Of a stretch of 64,000 bases of DNA, positions 57,789-64,000 are shown piece after piece. How positions within the stretch are numbered: position 1 is the stretch's first letter; every line of letters begins with the position of its first letter. The notes under the pieces were generated by a model. The model was not told where the DNA came from and did no database searches. It was given only the letters and a program-made list of their open reading frames with translations. The DNA lies in assembly GCF_031755915.1 (NCBI RefSeq), contig NC_083382.1, positions 32,944,501 to 33,008,500 on the forward strand, given 5' to 3'. Both the position numbers and the translations under genes were made by a program. This DNA comes from Ziziphus jujuba (taxonomy: Eukaryota > Streptophyta > Magnoliopsida > Rosales > Rhamnaceae).

Positions 57789-59140
57789 CAATGACCATAA
57801 ACAGAAAAAACCCCAAAAGTTTGGAAAAAGTTCCTAAATTGGAAAAATATTTGATTACCGTAGGTTTCATTGGTAATTACTGAAACCCCTGTGGTAATCA
57901 CATTTTACCAATTTTTTGGCCCCCATAAGTCCTCTAATGTGTGTTAAATGCAACAACATGCAACATATACATTCTTTAATGATCCTAAGGAGAAAACACC
58001 CCAAAAGTTCTAAAATATCTCTCAAATTGGCATAAAAATTTGATTACCATAGGGCCTTCGGTAATTACCGATGAAACCTACGGTAATCAATTTATACTTG
58101 CTGGAACAATTACCGTAGAAATCATCAGTACTTACTAAAATCCCTATGGTAATCACATTCGACAATTTTTTTGGCCCCCACATGTCCCCTAATATGTGTT
58201 AAATGCAACAACATGAAAAATATACATTCTTCAATGATCCTAAGGAGAAAAAACCCTAAAAGTTCTGAATAAGTTCTCAAATTGGCACAAAAAATTGATT
58301 ATCAAAGGGCCTTCGGTAATTATCGATGAAACCTAAGGTAATCAATTTATACTTGCTGGAAAAATTATCGAAGGTTTCATCGGTAATTATCGAAATGCCT
58401 TTGGTAATCACGTTTTACCCATTTTTTTGCCCCCAAAAGTCCCTTAATGTGTGTTAAATGCAAAAACATGCAAAATATACATTCTTCAATGATCTTAAGG
58501 AGAAAAAATTCCAAAAGTTCTAAAAAAGTTCTCAAATTGGCACAAAAATTTGATTACCATAGGGCCTTCAGTAATTACCGATGAAACCTACGATAATCAA
58601 TTTATACTTGCTGGAAAAATTATCGAAGGTTTCATCGGTTATTACCGAAACCTTTGTGGTAATCATATTTTACCAATTTTTGGCCCCGACAAGTCCCCTA
58701 ATGTGTGTTAAATGCAAAAACATGCAAAATATACATTCTTCAATGATCCTAAGGAGAAAAATCCCAAAATTTCTGAAAAAGTTCTCAAATTGGCAAAAAA
58801 ATTTGATTACCGTAGGGTCTTCGGTAATTACCAATGAAACATTCGGTAATTTTTCCAGTAAGTATAAACTGATTACCATAGGTTTCATCAGTAATTTCCG
58901 AAGGCCCTATGGTAATCAAATGTTTTGGGTTTTTTCTCCTTAGGATCATTAGAGAATGTATATTTTGCATGTTTTTGCATTTAACAAACATTAGGGGACT
59001 TATGGGGGCCAAAAACTTGGTAAAATGTAATAACCATAGGGGTTTCGGTAATTACCAATGAAACCTACCATAATTTTTTCAGCAACTACAAATTGATTAC
59101 CGTAGGTTTCATCAGTAATTACCGAAGATCCTACGGTAAT
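57789..59140. repeat. Palindromic repeat array, S2 copy 2
   Basis: Four forward spacers (near 57972, 58230, 58480 and 58739) and one inverted (near 58935), one unit more than in copy 1. The extra unit corresponds to about 58100-58350 and is more diverged (for example GATTATCAAAGGG and CCTAAGGTAATC variants). Confidence 0.8.
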
Positions 59141-59670
59141 CCAAAACCAAAGGACGCTGCTCGCCATTAAAACAGCAATTGAAGATCTACCAAAACCATC
59201 AAGTGGACCAAAATTGAAATCCAAAACCAAAGGACTAATTAGGAAGCAAACCATATTCCCAGCTATGGCTCCCAAAGCCCCAAAGAGAACATTCAATTGC
59301 TTCTCCGACCTCCTCGATACAAATTTTTCAAAAGAAACATTGGCGAGCGATGTCAAAAACTTAAAAACACCCATAAATCCTAGTAGAATCGGAACAAAAC
59401 CGTCATTTGCTAAAGACCCAGATTCTTCCGATCCACCATTCAAGTATTTCTGAAGCAGCAAAGAAGAAATAACCACAAGCAAGAAGGTAAAAGCATTCTG
59501 ATACTCGTAAAAATAAAAGCGAGATTGAAGATGGGCATCGTCGAGCATTAGCCTGAAGATCTTAGCATTGCTTTCATCGAACTCAAACTTGTTGTCCTTG
59601 GATTTGGTCCTCTTTCTAATCTCATTATTGGTTTTGGATGAAAATCCAGAAGCCGAATCGGAGGAGCCAT
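59141..59670 (-). pseudogene. Multi-pass membrane protein N-terminal exon, S2 copy 2
   Basis: Counterpart of 30560-31090 with the same out-of-frame ATG (59668-59670) and the same truncation by the palindromic array. Differences are few (D/G, L/S, M/L, N/S). The shared lesions predate the duplication. Confidence 0.45.
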
Positions 59671-59843
59671 AAAAGGTTTTCTTGTACTAGATATAAAATA
59701 AAGGACATCCAAGTTTTTTAAAAAATTTTTAAGGGTGTAATGGATATTAAAAGGCAAAACAAAAAAGTTCACCAGTGTAAAGGTATATATCGTCATGGCC
59801 CTTCTAAAGAGGATATTGGGCCAAATTCCCCAAAAATTTTCTT

Positions 59844-60352
59844 TAAGGCCTAATTACATGAACTTAGGGCCAGTAGCTCAGGGAATAAAAATTATATTAG
59901 GGAGAATAACATCATAAGTCTTGAAATTATTTTGTTTGTGGCACTTAGTTTCTTAATTATTTCTTTAAAAAAAATATTTCCTAAACTTTCTGATTTGTTA
60001 GTTGTTATGTTTAACCACAGGAGCTATCAATTTTGTCTGTTACATTGTTAATTACTAATTAATTTTTCAACTAAAATTATGTTATTGTGAAGGATCAAAA
60101 TGAAATTTTAATATAGTTGTAAATATTACAAAAACAATAAGAAAAAACCTAAATAATACTATTAAATATATTCTTTAATAAAACAAATCTTTTTTAATTA
60201 AAAAATATTTTTAAAATATTTTTTTAATATAATTTATAAAAATAAAATTGAAAAAGTGTTTATCTTTTGAAATATTTTGAGCCAGATAAAAATTTTAAAA
60301 TATATAAAAATTATTTATTATAATTTTATTTCCTTCCTTTATTTATTAAAAA

Positions 60353-60383
<31 letters not shown>

Positions 60384-60542
60384 GTGGGAATAATTTATAA
60401 AGTAAAAGAAAAATTATTAAAATAAAAAGGTTTTTAAGTAATTTGAAATAGAAATGCAGTCTGAGTAGAAATTTTTTGTTGTGCAAAAAATGCACTCTGT
60501 TTTTTATTTTTATTTTTATTTTTATTTTTTTATTAAGTTTTT
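59844..60542. repeat. Direct repeat R2, S2 copy 2
   Basis: Counterpart of 31264-31945, with a longer TTTTTA run near its end. Confidence 0.7.
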
Positions 60543-60996
60543 CATGAATATCTCTAGTCAATGATTTTTTTATAAAAGATAAGGAGCAAAAATGTGCATA
60601 ATGTGTTAATGCATTCTCTACGTTATCTGTATAATAAATGAGAAATGGTTATTGGAAAAGAAAATATATAAATAAAAATTTATAGATGGTAAATGACTAC
60701 TAAATATAAGATATGAACAAAAATTTATTGATGGTAAATGACTACTAAATATAAGATATTGACATATAATTTTGAATATGTTAATTTTTATCAATCTAAT
60801 TATTTTATTAAGTCATGGTTTTATTTTAAAAAAATCCTAGTTTAGAAATTAGAAACAATTTCAGAAAAATAAAAGTAGGGAACAAAGTTAATTAGAAAAA
60901 TGCCGAGCTCTGAACAAATCATTCTTAATATACCTTAATATCATTTACCTATTTATTAATAAAAATCAAATTAAAACTTTTTTTCATTGTAAGAGA

Positions 60997-61032
<36 letters not shown>

Positions 61033-61331
61033 AATGGTTAAACTGAGATATTCTAGGTAGGGTGTCATGGGTTTGCAACTTTCTCCATTCGACAATGGGT
61101 GTCAGGAATCCCTTTGTGTAATTGTCCCAAAAAGAAAGAAAAAAGAAAAAGAAAAAAAGATGTAATTTGTGCAGTCATAAACTTTTTTTTTTTTTTTCTT
61201 TTTAGATACATAAACTATTTACTTCTTATTACAAATGTTATTGTTATTTTGTGATTTTTTTTTTATTTAGTTCATAGTACATAAGTCATTGGGAGAAATT
61301 TTGGGCATAAAGGCACCTAAAACTTAAAGAA

Positions 61332-61362
<31 letters not shown>

Positions 61363-61732
61363 GGAAGAAGAAAACAAGTTTGAATATACCTAAACTTTAG
61401 TTTGTTGATGGGTGTTTTCTTTGCAACTAAGGATGGAAATATTTTTACATATATATATATATATATATATGTTCATATTAAATTTAAAAATTTAAATATT
61501 AAATTAAGACTACGTAATAATAATTTAGAAGCAAATTATGCAATAATAATTTGTGATGTTAATTTCAAAATGAGAGGAATGATAATAGTAGTAATTTCCT
61601 TGGTGCTGAGAGATGGAGCAAATTATAAATGAAAGCGATCACGTGCATCATGGTTTATACTTTTTAGAATATTAATAATTATAAAGGAAAGAAAGCATAC
61701 TGGCCGTGATTTTGGTGGGGTGATAGATCGAA
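60543..61732. other. Non-coding AT-rich stretch of S2 copy 2
   Basis: (AT)n runs near 61003-61029, 61338-61362 and 61450-61470. It lacks the 256 bp seen at 32528-32783. No gene. Confidence 0.5.
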
Positions 61733-61838
61733 GGAATTGTAGATCCTCCGAATAATTTTTTGATTGTGCAAACCAAAGAGAATGATGACCTTGGGTTTCG
61801 CCAAGTCTGAAACCAAGTGGATTTATATTTTGTCCCAT
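61733..61838 (-). pseudogene. rps3: Nuclear copy of plastid rps3 5' end, S2 copy 2
   Basis: From an ATG at 61838 it reads [20 protein letters not shown] then SKNYSEDLQ. The codon that is TAG in copy 1 is still GAG here, so this copy is less decayed. K to N at residue 4. Confidence 0.85.
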
Positions 61839-62059
61839 AATCCCCCGCTACTATACATATCATGACATGTCATATTTAATATTTTAAAACAAAATATAAA
61901 ATATAAAAGTTTTTGTTTTTTGTAATAATTATTTTCTATAATAATATAGAAATAATAATATATTACATTTCTATATTAAATAGAATATTAATTTTAAATA
62001 CATAATAATTATACACATATTAACATACATTCAATATATAATATATTTAAATATATGGA

Positions 62060-62876
62060 AAATATTATCAGTGGGATCGACGGTGAGGCAAACAGAGGTC
62101 GGATTTGGGAGAAATCGAGGTTGGAAGAATTTCAGTCACTCGCCGAAAATTGTTTCGATCTGGGTGTGTCAACGGTCAAGTGGCAGTGAGATTTTGGAGG
62201 TTGGCTGAAAATAGAAGGGTGGTTGTGGGTGTCTGACACGTGCGGATGGGGGCTGACCGGACGACAGTCAACGATGGTGGCTAGTGGTGGTGGTTTCTCT
62301 CACCTCTCTCTATTCTCTCCTTCTCTCTCTTCTCTCAACCCCACACACGCCCATTTACCCAATAAAAAACTCACCCGTGGGTGCCACCGTGCACTCACGG
62401 GACTAGATAAGAACATGACACATGACATATACTGTTCACACGTTTAACATACATTTAAAATATTATAAAATAATGAGCTATTGGAAAAATTTTGCAGATC
62501 CATAACTTTCCTACCAAATGTCCAAATCAAGCATGCTGCTAGTCCATGAACTCATATCGATGAGTACTTTACAACTATACTAAAGTCAAATCAAAATTCC
62601 ACAAAAATAAAAAGTCAAACTTGACACCCTCGAACAATTCGGGCCGCAACTTTTCTTGTTCCTAACTTTCAAACGGTAGCTCTAATTTCAATGTGCTACT
62701 AGTCTACGAATTTGGGATGACACGTACTTCGCAATAGTGTCTTAATCAAATTAAAATTCCACCCGAAATAAAAAGTCAAAAAAAAAATTACCCCTCCTCA
62801 ATTAATGGCGATCAAACCCGGTTAACCTTGGTCAACGTGAAGAAAATTCCAATATATTTTGGAACGGGATGTCACA
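62060..62876 (-). mobile_element. Gypsy-type LTR fragment, S2 copy 2
   Basis: Counterpart of 33735-34552; the minus strand starts TGTGACATCCCGTTCC at 62876. Confidence 0.6.
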
Positions 62877-63203
62877 CAACAGGCTTCTTCTTTTTATCTG
62901 GTCCATTTTTTAATGGCAAAACGATAAGAAAAACTGGTAAGACTTTGTCAGTGTGATCATCCACTGCCATAAATTCTCCTCCCTTAACCATAACTTTAAA
63001 TTTTTTGGAAAAAATTTATAATTTAACTTGGTATTAAAATTAACAATAAAAGAATATCTGAGTTTAAAATTTAACAACTCTACAATAAATGTGTTTTTGT
63101 TTAAATAAATATATTTAGTTAGAATAATAAAAAATAAAAAATAAAATAAAAGTTTAAACCTATCACATCCACGTGATGTACCATATATATATATATATAT
63201 ATA

Positions 63204-64000
63204 CAACCACTAAGATACTTGATATGGAATTTACCAGAACAAATAAATAAATAGATAAGTAATACTAGATTTGGTCAATGCTCTAAAAAAATAATAGGTT
63301 TTGATAAAACTACGCTGCTCGCATGCATAGTATTAAAGCCACATATGTTTAATCTCAAGAAACAAAATCAGAAAGTAATAAAGAGACAACTGTATATAGT
63401 TATACAGTTGATTTTTTTAAATGTTCACAAATTATATCTATTCTTTTGGATTTTCCTATATAGAAAACTCTTAATTTAAGCTTTATGTTAATTTACCCTA
63501 TTCACCATGCAAATATAATTTAACGTGATAATAAATAATTAAAGAAAGTTATACTTTGGCTCAATAGATATAGTGCTGAATGTACCATGTGATTTTTCAA
63601 TGATCTAACAATTTATTAGTTTATTAATTCATTATATAAAGCACAGAAATTAATAACCTATATTTTAGTCGATAATTGTCTTAGTTTCTTTAGGTAACTA
63701 GTAATGGACATGATTTCTTTTTTCTTTTTCTTTTTGTTTTTTTTTTGGGTCAAAATAGTAATGGACATGATTGCCAGCAACTAAAGCGACAACGTCTAAA
63801 ATAATCTTTTCAGGTACGACAAACACCCTTTCTTTTTCCTACTTTTAGTAGTTGGTACTTACATGCAGCCGTCATGTTTAATGTTTTGGTACTTGTATGC
63901 AGAGATTAGATATGGCAAGAAAAAGACAGATCAAAGACTCTTTATCTATTGATAAAACAATAATTGAACATGCCATGTTGGTCAATAAGTATTAGGATCG
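63204..64000. repeat. Duplicated segment S0, start of unit 3
   Basis: Matches 40639-41425 up to the window end, showing that a third tandem unit begins here. Confidence 0.9.

Larger units (their letters stand above)
46569..63181. repeat. Duplicated segment S2, copy 2
   Basis: Begins ATAGAATCTATGAGCG right after segment X and is collinear with 18980-34859. It ends at the (AT)n tract that joins it to S0. Specific differences are listed under individual features. Confidence 0.93.

Overview
The window looks like a repeat-rich stretch of a flowering-plant (probably eudicot) nuclear genome. The support is its AT-rich non-coding DNA, Ty1/Copia and Ty3/Gypsy LTR retrotransposons with initiator-Met tRNA primer sites, a plant B3-domain gene, a PPR E/E+ fragment, a MuDR-type transposase end, and nuclear insertions of mitochondrial cox3 and plastid rps3. 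I cannot name the species. Only one gene looks complete and intact (the B3 gene at 44466-44840, minus strand); nearly everything else is transposon or broken gene debris.

Layout. 1-2842: long Gypsy-type LTR sequence on the minus strand, cut by the window edge. 2926-6171: a complete small non-autonomous LTR element (gag-protease only) with near-identical LTRs, PBS and PPT. 6526-7937: first copy of duplicated segment S1. 7938-18979: a tandem Ty1/Copia array, LTR-internal-LTR-internal-LTR-partial internal, with a 4766-bp period, all on the minus strand. 18980-34859: first copy of duplicated segment S2. 34872-40620: a spacer seen only once, with the 3' end of a Gypsy element carrying a nested satellite (35127-37344) and unrecognised minus-strand exon-like pieces (37908-39000). 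40639-41730: segment S0. 41731-43140: second copy of S1. 43141-46568: segment X with the B3 gene. 46569-63181: second copy of S2. 63204-64000: second copy of S0, running off the window.

The large-scale structure is therefore a tandem duplication with a unit of about 22.6 kb (S0-S1-X-S2), of which parts of three units are visible. In unit 1, segment X and its B3 gene are missing and the Copia array sits in their place. Most of the duplicated sequence differs by about 1-2 percent by eye, but the first 4.25 kb of S2 next to the Copia breakpoint is almost identical between copies, which suggests a later conversion or repair-copying event.

Inside S2, in order, are two LINE-type remnants (RNase H tail and zf-RVT), the first exon of a ubiquitin-like-domain gene, unrecognised exon-like sequence, a PPR E/E+ fragment next to a cox3 NUMT, a MULE SWIM/zinc-knuckle exon, an array of palindromic repeats, a broken multi-pass membrane-protein exon (possibly TMEM161-like), a plastid rps3 fragment and an old LTR fragment. 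The two S2 copies differ by a hAT-like MITE, repeat copy number, several indels and different stop codons. These genes do not form a pathway. The window is better read as a record of transposition, organelle DNA insertion and unequal recombination.
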